This document shows, piece after piece, positions 26,064 to 34,137 of a stretch of 64,000 nt of DNA (positions are counted from its first letter, which is position 1; each line of letters begins with the position of its first letter). The notes under the pieces were generated by a model. It saw only the letters and a list, made by a program, of their open reading frames with translations. It was not told the origin of the DNA and made no database searches. Both the position numbers and the translations under genes were made by a program. The DNA comes from Spirosoma aerolatum (GTDB lineage: Bacteria; Bacteroidota; Bacteroidia; Cytophagales; Spirosomataceae): assembly GCF_002056795.1 (NCBI RefSeq), contig NZ_CP020104.1, forward strand, positions 7,511,501-7,575,500, given 5' to 3'.

Positions 26064-27263
26064 ATGAGTGACGAATCTCCTGAATTGCCTAAGCCGGAAG
26101 AGTTAAAGCCTAAAGCAACAACGCCATCGCCCAGCCAGAACAATCTGCCTGAGCCTGTGCATGCACATGAGCAAACTTTCGGGTCGGAACCTCCTGCCGA
26201 TGAAAAGACCAATCCATTGGATTTGCTCAAACCAGCTCCGGGTTATACCGTTACGCCCATACTGATCTGGCTGAATGTGGGCATCTTTCTGCTAATGGCG
26301 GTAACGGGCGTTAACATACTCCGACCCGCCGGAGATGCTCTTATTCGGTGGGGAGCTAACTATACGCCTTTAACCCTCGACGACCAGCCCTGGCGATTAT
26401 TGAGCAGTTGCTTTCTGCATATTGGGATCATTCACCTGTTGTTCAATATGTATGCCCTGACACAGATTGGATTCGTTATTGAAGGCATACTGGGTAGTCG
26501 CAAGTTCATCATCGTGTATTTGATGGCTGGCTTACTGGGTAGCGCCGTGAGCCTCTGGTGGCATGATGTTGTCTTGGGGGCCGGGGCTTCGGGGGCTATT
26601 TTTGGGCTTTACGGGGTCTTCTTTGCGCTGTTGACTACTGATTGGCTTGAGGCTGAAACCCGTCGTTCGCTGTTGCGAAGTGTACTGGTTTTCATGGGCT
26701 ATAACCTCCTGTTTGGCCTACAGTCTGGGATTGATAATGCAGCGCATATAGGAGGCCTGGTGGCAGGGGTATTGTTTGGATACGCTTACTATTTTGCTGC
26801 CTTGCATCCAAGTCGGCGAGGTAGCCCGATCTGGTGGCCTTTGCTTGTTCCTACAGCTATAATTCTTGTTGTAACGGGTGTTGTCTACAAAACCACAGCG
26901 AATCCATTTGGCGCTTATGAACGACTCATGAACCGATTCGGCGCCTTGGAAAAAGAAGCCATGTCTGTTTTTCAATTACCCCGAAATACACCGGCATCGG
27001 GTGTAGCCAAAGCGATAAATGAGCGGGGAATTACGGCCTGGAAACAGGCAATAACGGTACTCAATGAAGCTGATAAGCTCGAACTACCCGACGAGTATCA
27101 CCAGCGCAATGCACTGCTGCGTCAATACAGCACACTACGAATCAATAGTTTTACCCTTCTCGGGCGCTCGCTTACCGACACAACGCATCGCTACGATAAG
27201 CAGATTGAAGACTACGACCGACGGCTACAAACGGTTCTCAATGAATTGAAAAAGAAGCCCTAA
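26064..27263 (+). CDS. Rhomboid family intramembrane serine protease
   Basis: About 399 residues from ATG 26064. The cytoplasmic N-terminus (~1-60) is Pro/Glu-rich. The rhomboid core of six helices follows, with HxxxN on helix 2 (HLLFNMYAL, N128), the nucleophile S176 in GAGASGAIFG, and general-base H228 in DNAAHIGGLVAGVLFG. A further membrane helix (WPLLVPTAIILVVTGVVY) and a soluble helical C-terminal domain of ~110 residues follow. The family cleaves membrane proteins within the bilayer. The C-terminal domain may bind partners; the substrates are unknown. An in-frame TTG at 26037 is less likely as start. Confidence 0.9.
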   Translation: MSDESPELPKPEELKPKATTPSPSQNNLPEPVHAHEQTFGSEPPADEKTNPLDLLKPAPGYTVTPILIWLNVGIFLLMAVTGVNILRPAGDALIRWGANYTPLTLDDQPWRLLSSCFLHIGIIHLLFNMYALTQIGFVIEGILGSRKFIIVYLMAGLLGSAVSLWWHDVVLGAGASGAIFGLYGVFFALLTTDWLEAETRRSLLRSVLVFMGYNLLFGLQSGIDNAAHIGGLVAGVLFGYAYYFAALHPSRRGSPIWWPLLVPTAIILVVTGVVYKTTANPFGAYERLMNRFGALEKEAMSVFQLPRNTPASGVAKAINERGITAWKQAITVLNEADKLELPDEYHQRNALLRQYSTLRINSFTLLGRSLTDTTHRYDKQIEDYDRRLQTVLNELKKKP

Positions 27264-27284
27264 GCCCCGCCAATCATTCTGCAC

Positions 27285-27632
27285 TTAGGCAGGTAGTTCA
27301 GTCAGCTCAATCGCCATGAATTGCTGGAACCGCTCGTGCAGGCCCCGGTAGTAGGCAAGGTATTTCTGACCTGCCTCTGTTACGATGGCTCCCCCGCCTT
27401 TTTCGCCCCCCGTTTGGGTCGAAACCAGAGGAGTTTCGGCCTGTGTGTTCATGGAGTGAACTAGGTCCCAGGCGCGTTTGTACGACATTTTCATGGCTTT
27501 GGCTGCCTGATTGATGGAGCCGGTTTGCTGGATGTGCTCCAGTAATTCGAACCGACCAATACCCATAAAGCGCTCGACCGAGTCAGCCGATGTTGTTTCG
27601 AGCCAGATGCGGCCATTTATGTGAAGGTTCAT
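27285..27632 (-). CDS. ModE-like winged-helix transcriptional regulator
   Basis: About 115 residues from ATG 27632 (the frame is open 26 codons further). It is a LysR-type winged helix of the ModE N-terminal kind: RFELLEHIQQTGSINQAAKAMKMSYKRAWDLVHSMNTQ, then PLVSTQTGGEKGGGAIVTEAGQKYLAYYRGLHERF. The molybdate-binding MOP/TOBE domains of full ModE are absent, as in many short members. It may regulate molybdate-related or unrelated genes; no molybdate transport genes are in the window. It is convergent with the rhomboid gene. Confidence 0.85.
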   Translation of the reverse strand: MNLHINGRIWLETTSADSVERFMGIGRFELLEHIQQTGSINQAAKAMKMSYKRAWDLVHSMNTQAETPLVSTQTGGEKGGGAIVTEAGQKYLAYYRGLHERFQQFMAIELTELPA

Positions 27633-27656
27633 AGTCGTCAGGGGCGAATGAATGCA

Positions 27657-27664
27657 CAAAAATA
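27657..27664 (-). promoter_or_regulatory. -7 element for the ModE-like gene
   Basis: On the minus strand TATTTTTG matches TAnnTTTG, 24 nt before ATG 27632. Its position supports that start over the upstream in-frame codons. Confidence 0.4.
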
Positions 27665-27812
27665 CGTGAGAGTTGAATCGGTCAGTGCATCTATGACTAT
27701 TAGCGGCCATTGTAGCTGACGAACCAACTAATCAAATAGGCTGGCCGTTCTGGTTCTGAATCTGTAAATCGGTTTTACAGAGGCATTCAAACTCGTGTCC
27801 TATCATAATTAA

Positions 27813-27849
27813 TAATAAATATTTATTGATTATCAATAAATATTTATTA
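27813..27849 (+). promoter_or_regulatory. 37-bp palindromic operator made of two 14-bp palindromes
   Basis: 27813-27830 is the exact reverse complement of 27832-27849, around a single central base. Within each half lies the self-complementary 14-mer AATAAATATTTATT (27814-27827 and 27835-27848). The centres of the two are 21 bp apart, two helical turns. It overlaps the promoter of the DUF2975/HTH operon and is the obvious binding site for the small HTH protein of that operon. Confidence 0.75.
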
Positions 27850-27855
27850 CGTTTG
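27826..27855 (+). promoter_or_regulatory. Promoter of the DUF2975/HTH operon
   Basis: TTG at 27826-27828, a 19-nt spacer and TACGTTTG at 27848-27855 give a full match to the Bacteroidota consensus. The -33 element sits between the two halves of the palindromic operator, and the second half covers most of the spacer. A bound repressor would block sigma factor access. Confidence 0.75.
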
Positions 27856-27883
27856 TGCTATAAGCTGAAATCCTAAAACCAGT

Positions 27884-28363
27884 ATGAAAAGAGCGTCAAC
27901 CCTATTTCTCCAGGCCGTCATCGTGCTGATTGGCCTTGTGGCAATTGCCATTTTGATTCGGTTTCCCTTAACTGAGGGGCGAGCCACGAACTTAGACCTG
28001 TTCAGCATTTACACTGACCCATTAATCCTGTATGGTTACGCAGCCTCAATCGCTTTTTTTGTTGCGTTGTATAAAGCGTTCAAATTACTTGGCTACATCG
28101 GGCAGAATAAAGTGTTCTCGTCAAATTCGGTTGCCGCCTTAAAGAGCATAAAGCATTGTGCCATCGTATTGGGTAGTTTAATTGTGCTGGCAGGCGTATA
28201 TGTAAAGATAAATCATCATAAGGACGACGATCCGGCGGGTTTTCTTGCCATGTGTATCGTGGCTACGTTTGGCGCTATCGTAATGGCAACAGCTGCAGCC
28301 ATATTTGAAAAAATTCTGCAGAATGCTGTAGATATGAAATCTGAAAATGACTTAACCATTTAA
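27884..28363 (+). CDS. DUF2975 four-helix membrane protein
   Basis: A 159-residue membrane protein with four hydrophobic segments (~7-27, 46-66, 88-106, 121-142). It shows the DUF2975 pattern: first helix FLQAVIVLIGLVAIAILI, the loop KAFKLLGYIGQNKVFSSNSVAALKSIKHCAIV, and the C-terminal ATAAAIFEKILQNAVDMKSENDLTI. The family is almost always paired with a small Xre-type regulator, as here 3 bp downstream. Its function is not established; the pairing suggests membrane sensing that controls the regulator. Confidence 0.88.
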   Translation: MKRASTLFLQAVIVLIGLVAIAILIRFPLTEGRATNLDLFSIYTDPLILYGYAASIAFFVALYKAFKLLGYIGQNKVFSSNSVAALKSIKHCAIVLGSLIVLAGVYVKINHHKDDDPAGFLAMCIVATFGAIVMATAAAIFEKILQNAVDMKSENDLTI

Positions 28364-28366
28364 GCT

Positions 28367-28597
28367 ATGCCAATCATTGTAAACCTCGACGTGATGATGG
28401 CAAAGCGGAAAATTTCGCTGAATGAACTGTCTGAACGAGTTGATTTGACATTATCTAACCTGTCTGTCTTAAAGACAGGCAAGGCGAAAGCCATTCGTTT
28501 TAGCACCTTAGACGCCATTTGCAAAGCATTAGACTGTCAGCCGGGCGATATTCTGGAATTTGTAAATGACACGGCTAATCGTATAAAAAATGACTGA
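28367..28597 (+). CDS. Small Xre-type helix-turn-helix regulator (YozG-like)
   Basis: A 76-residue single-domain DNA-binding protein: MPIIVNLDVMMAKRKISLNELSERVDLTLSNLSVLKTGK, then IRFSTLDAICKALDCQPGDILEF. This is the short HTH_26/YozG type that accompanies DUF2975. It is 3 bp downstream of the DUF2975 gene and is co-transcribed and probably co-translated with it. By position it is the best candidate to bind the double palindrome over its own promoter (27813-27849), giving autoregulation. Confidence 0.88.
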   Translation: MPIIVNLDVMMAKRKISLNELSERVDLTLSNLSVLKTGKAKAIRFSTLDAICKALDCQPGDILEFVNDTANRIKND

Positions 28598-28614
28598 CAA
28601 GCCGCAAACCGTTT

Positions 28615-30660
28615 TTATTTTGCCATACGCACCACACCCAGCCGCCGGAAGGTACTTTTTAACCGAACCAATTCTTTGTTTTTCAGACTAATGGAATCTT
28701 TGGCCTGTCGGCTCAGGCTGCGGGCCATGCTGTCGGACAGGAACCAGCCTAGCGGATACTTATCGTTGTAGGCCAGACGCAGAGTTAAGTAGCTGGTTTT
28801 GGGGTTAGCAAATCGGTCCATAAACGAGCCAAACATCCGATCACGGGTGTTGGAGCCGTTATCCCAGGCGTTGAAAAAGGCTAATAGAGGCACCTGTACT
28901 TCCTGCAATACGGACTTCTTATGAGGTAGCTGGCTATCTGTACTGCTGTTTTTGATGAACAGAATATAGGGTATCACAATAACATGATCGACCGTATCCA
29001 GCTTTCGAATCGACGGCACCAGATTATTGAGTAGTTGGATGCAGGTTTCAACCCCCGAATTGTCGAAATAGCCCCCATCGACCACATGACCTCCATAGGG
29101 TTGACGCTGGCCGTTCTTATCGACTGAATCCCGCCGAATAAGAGCCCCATTGGTGACCAGCGGGAAACGACTACAAAGTGATGCCGCTGTTTTTAATGGA
29201 ACATCCGCCCCCAGCACATCCAGCGTCGATACCACATCGGTAAAGTAGTGTGGATCGAGTTTTAAATTTGAGGTGATAATTTTCTGCCCCGATTCGGCCA
29301 TCGTTCCATTGAGCAGTAACGACGGTAGGTTATAGTGGTATCCGGTTTGGGCTTGGTAGAGTGCCGTTAGGGAAGAATCCAGCGTATTGACTGCCAGATT
29401 ATTTCGGTACGAAAAGGCCCACGAATCTTCGAGCCACTTGGCCCGTTCCAGCGACGAAATGGGAAATGGAATTACCCGTTGAACCGCATCAGGAAACAGA
29501 AGAGCCGCCGACAGGGGCGACAGATAATCATCACGGATAACCTTCCGAAATTGCTCAAACCGGCCAACGCGCTGGGTTTCGATGACGTCGCGGAGAAACG
29601 CTGTATAGAAGACCGTTCCCACGCCCCCGCCCGAGACTCCACTCAGCGCATAGACATGGCGGCTAAAGCCTGGAATAATCGAGTCTAGCCGGATCAGCGT
29701 TTCGGCTGTCCAGTTCAGGGCTCGGATACCACCCCCTTCGGCAGCCACCAGCACCAACGGAATTGTATCCCGGTCCTCCTGTTTACGCGCATCGACCCAT
29801 TGCCGAAAATGGGCCTCAACCGTTGGTCGTCGGGTTGTGTCTAGTACCGAACGACCTCCCATCCGGCGAACCGCCGTATTGTCGTTGAACACACTGGCCA
29901 CCACTAAATAAGCGACAGCCAGGAGAACCAGCGGGCGATATCGGTAATCGTTCAGGTAAACCAGCAGACTTCCCCAAAACGTGATGATGGTAATACCGAA
30001 AATAATGACCGCTGTAGGCCGAAGTTGCCGGGCAATGCCGAGTTCGACGGGTAAACTAAACAGAATAAGCAGGCAACTCGTCAGGCCAACGTTGGCGATC
30101 AGGACAAAGCGGCTAAAGCGATGCTGCCAGAGTACCTGAATGTCGTGCTTTAGTGATGTATAGGCGTCGGACGTTTCCCAATGATCGGGTAAGGCAAAAA
30201 CCGGAATAGTCCGTTCGGCTGTCAGAAACAGGAACAACAGCACAATGCTCTCCAGAAGAAGTAGATACGGGTGGCCCTGGTCAGACTGATAAAAGGCATA
30301 GGCCAGTATGAGTGTGGGTATCATGCCGCCTATTTTGGGAAGCCAGCGGAGGAGCCAGCTGCATTCGTCTGTGAGTTGTAAACCAACCGGCGAAATGTAT
30401 AAAATTAATCGGGTACTGGCATACACCACCCAACTCCAGATAAATGCACTAAACAGAATGAATTGAAAAAGTTGGCTCACTATTCCGGTATAAATTACCG
30501 CATTGATCATATCGGTGGCCTGGTCGGGACCTGTCAGAATATACAATGCCAGCAATAGTGTAAGCAGAACCACAAACGCATTCCGTTGTGTCTGATAGAA
30601 AGCCACTATATAGTTCCGGGCGTGGTGCCAGAGCGATCGTTGGTACGGTTGGGGTTTCAT
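28615..30660 (-). CDS. Membrane-anchored patatin-like phospholipase
   Basis: A 681-residue protein. The N-terminal ~280 residues hold several membrane helices (FVVLLTLLLALYILTG, LFQFILFSAFIWSWVVYA, ILAYAFYQ, LLLLESIVLLFLFLTA, FVLIANVGLTSCLLILFSLPV, AVIIFGITIITFWGSLLVYL). The C-terminal ~370 residues form a patatin domain: oxyanion loop EGGGIRALNW, nucleophile ALSGVSGGGVG and catalytic Asp in VVDGGYFDNSGVE. Predicted activity is acyl hydrolysis of phospholipids at the inner membrane. It is convergent with the HTH gene and divergent from cydA, with no operon partner. Confidence 0.88.
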   Translation of the reverse strand: MKPQPYQRSLWHHARNYIVAFYQTQRNAFVVLLTLLLALYILTGPDQATDMINAVIYTGIVSQLFQFILFSAFIWSWVVYASTRLILYISPVGLQLTDECSWLLRWLPKIGGMIPTLILAYAFYQSDQGHPYLLLLESIVLLFLFLTAERTIPVFALPDHWETSDAYTSLKHDIQVLWQHRFSRFVLIANVGLTSCLLILFSLPVELGIARQLRPTAVIIFGITIITFWGSLLVYLNDYRYRPLVLLAVAYLVVASVFNDNTAVRRMGGRSVLDTTRRPTVEAHFRQWVDARKQEDRDTIPLVLVAAEGGGIRALNWTAETLIRLDSIIPGFSRHVYALSGVSGGGVGTVFYTAFLRDVIETQRVGRFEQFRKVIRDDYLSPLSAALLFPDAVQRVIPFPISSLERAKWLEDSWAFSYRNNLAVNTLDSSLTALYQAQTGYHYNLPSLLLNGTMAESGQKIITSNLKLDPHYFTDVVSTLDVLGADVPLKTAASLCSRFPLVTNGALIRRDSVDKNGQRQPYGGHVVDGGYFDNSGVETCIQLLNNLVPSIRKLDTVDHVIVIPYILFIKNSSTDSQLPHKKSVLQEVQVPLLAFFNAWDNGSNTRDRMFGSFMDRFANPKTSYLTLRLAYNDKYPLGWFLSDSMARSLSRQAKDSISLKNKELVRLKSTFRRLGVVRMAK

Positions 30661-30830
30661 GGCTGGTTAATACTGTATAGGTAAAAACTAGTTAGCGAAA
30701 AATCTCCTGTATATCTGGTTGTTTTGCGTAGCTGGTCGTACCTTTCGGACGATAGTTCACTCGCCCTGTTCGCCTTATATCGCACTGCCTGTCTGCGACC
30801 TCGGCGACCGTTCCCGCTATCGTAACGGCT

Positions 30831-32210
30831 ATGGACAATGTGGAATTACTCTCCCGAATTCAGTTTGCCTTTACCATTGCGTTTCATTATATCTACCCGC
30901 CCCTGAGCATTGGGTTAGGCGTTTGCCTGGTAGTAATGGAAGGGCTTTACCTGAAAACTAAAGACAAAGTTTACGAAGAGCTAACCCGATTCTGGGTGCG
31001 CATTTTTGCGCTGATTTTTGGTATTGGTGTGGCTACCGGCATAGTTATGGAATTTGAGTTTGGCACCAACTGGGCCGTCTATTCCCGCTACGTAGGTGAC
31101 ATTTTCGGTTCGGCGCTGGCCGCCGAAGGCATTTTTGCCTTTGCCCTGGAATCGGCCTTTCTGGGCGTTCTGCTGTTTGGCTGGAACCGGGTAAGTCCAC
31201 GTGTACATTTTATGGCTACAGTGCTGGTGGCGCTCGGCTCCATTTTTTCGGCGCTCTGGATTGTGGTGGCCAACTCCTGGCAGCAGACCCCGTCGGGTTA
31301 TCGCATTGAGGGCGAAGGTATGCAGGCCCGCGCTATCGTGACCAACTTCTGGGATATGGTCTTGAATCCGTCGTCGCTTGAGCGGTATTCGCATGTTCTG
31401 ATCGGAGCGCTGCTGTCTGGTTCGTTTCTGGTGCTGAGTGTCAGTGCCTGGTACATTCTCAAAAAGAACTATACGGCACACGCTCAGGCGGCTTTTCGCA
31501 TTGCCCTATGGGTAGCTGGTATAGCGGCTTTAGGGCAATTATTTACTGGGCACAAATCAGCGGAGGTAGTCACGAAATACCAGCCGGCTAAACTGGCTAC
31601 GATGGAGGGCCACTTCGAAAAATCGGCTCCGGCCGATATGTATTTGGTCGGTTGGGTGAATGCCAACGAACAGAAAACAACCGGGCTAAAAATACCGGGT
31701 GGCCTTTCGTTTCTGGTACACCAGGATTTCAAAGCTCCTATTCACGGCTTAAATAGCTTCAAACCCGAAGACCGTCCGACTGCGATCAATTTCGTCTTTC
31801 AGACCTATCACCTGATGGTCGCTATCGGTATGACGTTGATTGGATTAACCTGGTTTGGCCTGTATATGCTGTATCGAAAGAAACTGTTTGAAACGCGCTG
31901 GCTCATGCAGCTTTTTGTATGGGCAGTATTGCTCCCTCAAATAGCCAATCAAGTAGGTTGGTATACGGCTGAAGTCGGTAGGCAGCCCTGGGTAGTATAC
32001 GGTCTGCTTCGAACATCAGATGCTCTGTCGCAGGCCGTAAAAGCTGAACATGTACTGGCGTCACTCATTTTGTTTACGTTGGTTTACGTCTTGCTGTTAG
32101 GCCTTTTTCTGTACCTTCTCAATAAGAAAATACAACACGGTCTCGACGTAGCGAATAATGGTGAAACCTCGTCGCGTATGAATCCGTCATTTTTACCAAT
32201 GATAGAATGA
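30831..32210 (+). CDS. cydA: Cytochrome bd ubiquinol oxidase subunit I
   Basis: A 459-residue integral membrane protein that oxidises quinol and carries the haems of the bd-type terminal oxidase. The N-terminus ([25 protein letters not shown]) contains the conserved His haem ligand, and [20 protein letters not shown] near the C-terminus is diagnostic. At 459 residues it is shorter than E. coli CydA, so it belongs to the short Q-loop type. The stop codon lies inside the left arm of a 30-bp hairpin that separates it from cydB. High oxygen affinity is typical of the family. Confidence 0.95.
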   Translation: MDNVELLSRIQFAFTIAFHYIYPPLSIGLGVCLVVMEGLYLKTKDKVYEELTRFWVRIFALIFGIGVATGIVMEFEFGTNWAVYSRYVGDIFGSALAAEGIFAFALESAFLGVLLFGWNRVSPRVHFMATVLVALGSIFSALWIVVANSWQQTPSGYRIEGEGMQARAIVTNFWDMVLNPSSLERYSHVLIGALLSGSFLVLSVSAWYILKKNYTAHAQAAFRIALWVAGIAALGQLFTGHKSAEVVTKYQPAKLATMEGHFEKSAPADMYLVGWVNANEQKTTGLKIPGGLSFLVHQDFKAPIHGLNSFKPEDRPTAINFVFQTYHLMVAIGMTLIGLTWFGLYMLYRKKLFETRWLMQLFVWAVLLPQIANQVGWYTAEVGRQPWVVYGLLRTSDALSQAVKAEHVLASLILFTLVYVLLLGLFLYLLNKKIQHGLDVANNGETSSRMNPSFLPMIE

Positions 32211-32274
32211 TTGACTTGTTGAATGATTGAATAGTGTGCGGCAGCTATTCAATCATTCAACAAGTCAATCATTC
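32205..32274 (+). repeat. 30-bp perfect hairpin between cydA and cydB
   Basis: 32205-32234 and 32245-32274 are exact reverse complements with a 10-nt loop. Each arm is itself made of a repeated word (GAATGATTGA twice, ~16 bp apart). It contains the cydA stop codon and ends 12 nt before the cydB ATG, with no T-run after it. It may protect the cydA mRNA 3' end or reduce cydB expression; an in-operon terminator is less likely. Confidence 0.85.
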
Positions 32275-32286
32275 AAAATTAAACCT

Positions 32287-33321
32287 ATGGATACCGTTCT
32301 TGGAATCGACCTGCCTACCTGGTGGTTTCTGCTGATTGGCGCCCTGATCAGTGGGTATGGAATTTTGGATGGCTTTGACCTGGGCGCAGGTGCCCTGCAT
32401 CTGTTTTTTCGGAAAGAGCAGAGTCGGCGGATTGCGCTCAATGCGATTGGGCCAGTCTGGGATGGCAATGAAGTTTGGCTGGTTATTGGAGCCGGTGCCT
32501 TATTTGCCGCCTTTCCGCTGGTCTACGGCACCATCCTATCGGTGTTTTATCTCCCGTTTATTCTGTTTTTGGTAGCCCTGATTTTTCGGGCTATCTCCAT
32601 CGAGTTTCGAAGTAAGGAGCCAATGAGATGGTGGCATCAGCTCTGGGATGTTAGCTACTGTATATCGAGTATTATGATTTCGCTCCTGCTTGGGCTTGTA
32701 CTGGGGAACCTGATTCAGGGATTGCCGTTAAATGCCAGGCATGAGTTTGTTGGACGGTTGCGCGACTTTTTCAACCCCTACGCCGGACTGATCGCCATTA
32801 CCGTAGTATCGCTGTTTATGATGCACGGGGCCATGTACCTGCTGATGAAAACGGAAGATCGGCTCTACGCCCGACTGACGATCATCGCCAACAACACCAG
32901 CAAATTTTTCATTTTGTGCTTCATCGCTACCTCCAATGCGACGTTGATCTATGTGCCGCATATGACCAGTATTTTCAAATCACATCCTGAACTATTTGTG
33001 TTGCCAATGGCTGCCGTGCTGATTGTGCTCAACATTCGTCGGAGCATCGAAAAACGGCAATATCGTCGTGGGTTTATTTCCTCTTCAATTACGACAGCCC
33101 TGCTGCTCATTCTGTTTGCGATGGGATTATATCCGAACCTGGTCTTATCGAATATTGATCCGAAAGGTAATATCAGTATTTACGAAGCAGCATCGTCTGA
33201 TAGCTCGTTACGAACGATGCTGTTGTTTGCTGCCATTGGCATGCCGCTGGTAGCTACTTATACCGTATTTATGTTCTGGACTTTCCGGGGGAAAGTGAAA
33301 CTGGAAGAACATAGTTATTGA
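32287..33321 (+). CDS. cydB: Cytochrome bd ubiquinol oxidase subunit II
   Basis: A 344-residue integral membrane partner of CydA. The start is ATG 32287 (MDTVLGIDLPTWWFLLIG); the frame is open upstream only because it runs through the hairpin. GYGILDGFDLGAGALHLFF at the end of helix 1 and GPVWDGNEVWLVIGAGALFAAFPLVYG are family hallmarks. It stabilises the haem d site with CydA. No cydX-like small ORF or cydCD genes follow; the downstream gene is convergent endonuclease V. Confidence 0.95.
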   Translation: MDTVLGIDLPTWWFLLIGALISGYGILDGFDLGAGALHLFFRKEQSRRIALNAIGPVWDGNEVWLVIGAGALFAAFPLVYGTILSVFYLPFILFLVALIFRAISIEFRSKEPMRWWHQLWDVSYCISSIMISLLLGLVLGNLIQGLPLNARHEFVGRLRDFFNPYAGLIAITVVSLFMMHGAMYLLMKTEDRLYARLTIIANNTSKFFILCFIATSNATLIYVPHMTSIFKSHPELFVLPMAAVLIVLNIRRSIEKRQYRRGFISSSITTALLLILFAMGLYPNLVLSNIDPKGNISIYEAASSDSSLRTMLLFAAIGMPLVATYTVFMFWTFRGKVKLEEHSY

Positions 33322-33322
33322 T

Positions 33323-34012
33323 CTAACTCACCGCCCGCTCCCCTCGTCGTAGGGCATTCACCAGGTTGTGCGCCCGGCGGGTGGGTTCTGGGATGCGGTA
33401 GCCACCATCGCACTGAAGGGTTAGCGAAATGGCTGTTGGGAGGTCGATCAGATGGCCGGGTGATACATAGACCGGGTTAACTTTGTTTTTTGTTCGCAGA
33501 GCGGCTCCGATCACTTCGCTGTAGTGTTTCATAGGAGACCAGGCACCACGTTCGAGGGCTGGCTCGTCGTACTTGCCTACCAGCACCGATTTTCCACAGC
33601 CAAAGGTTGGTCGATTCAGGAAAAGACCAGCGTGGGAGGCAATACCAATTCGGCGGGGATGAGCCGTTCCATGACCGTCGAACATGACCACATCGGGTTC
33701 GGTTTGTAAGGTTTGCCAGGCTTTCAGGAGGGCAGGTATTTCCCGGAACGAGAGCAGACCGGGAATGTAGGGAAAGGGAGCCGTCCCCACAACACCCGCT
33801 TCGTCGATGGTTTCCAGTGTGTCGAGCCGCAGCACAACGATGCCAGCATAAACAGTTTCTTCGAACTTATTGAACGAAATGTCGCATCCGGCAATGGTTT
33901 TGGGTGGCCTAGACAGCGGTTCAATCCGTATCTGCGAACGCAGTTGCTGTTGTAGGGCGACGGCTTCGGTAGGCGTTACACTCCAGTCATGAAGGGGTTG
34001 GTAGGTAGCCAT
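33323..34012 (-). CDS. nfi: Endonuclease V
   Basis: A 229-residue protein, normal for endonuclease V, which nicks DNA near deaminated bases such as inosine. Conserved segments are IAGCDISFNK (metal Asp), YIPGLLSFREIPALLKAW, VVMFDGHGTAHPRRIGIASHAGLFL (Asp and His near the active site) and GKYDEPALERGAWSPM, then NPVYVSPGHLIDLPTAI. It ends 2 bp from the cydB stop in the opposite direction. No repair partners are adjacent. Confidence 0.94.
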   Translation of the reverse strand: MATYQPLHDWSVTPTEAVALQQQLRSQIRIEPLSRPPKTIAGCDISFNKFEETVYAGIVVLRLDTLETIDEAGVVGTAPFPYIPGLLSFREIPALLKAWQTLQTEPDVVMFDGHGTAHPRRIGIASHAGLFLNRPTFGCGKSVLVGKYDEPALERGAWSPMKHYSEVIGAALRTKNKVNPVYVSPGHLIDLPTAISLTLQCDGGYRIPEPTRRAHNLVNALRRGERAVS

Positions 34013-34137
34013 GCTGGGTAAGTTTGTGTAACTAGATAACGCTGAAACACGCCAAAGGGTTATGTTTTCTGGCCGGATTTACGCGATTTAAAAAACTGCC
34101 CTTATGTTTTAACCGTGCAAATCCTGTCAGAAAAAAG

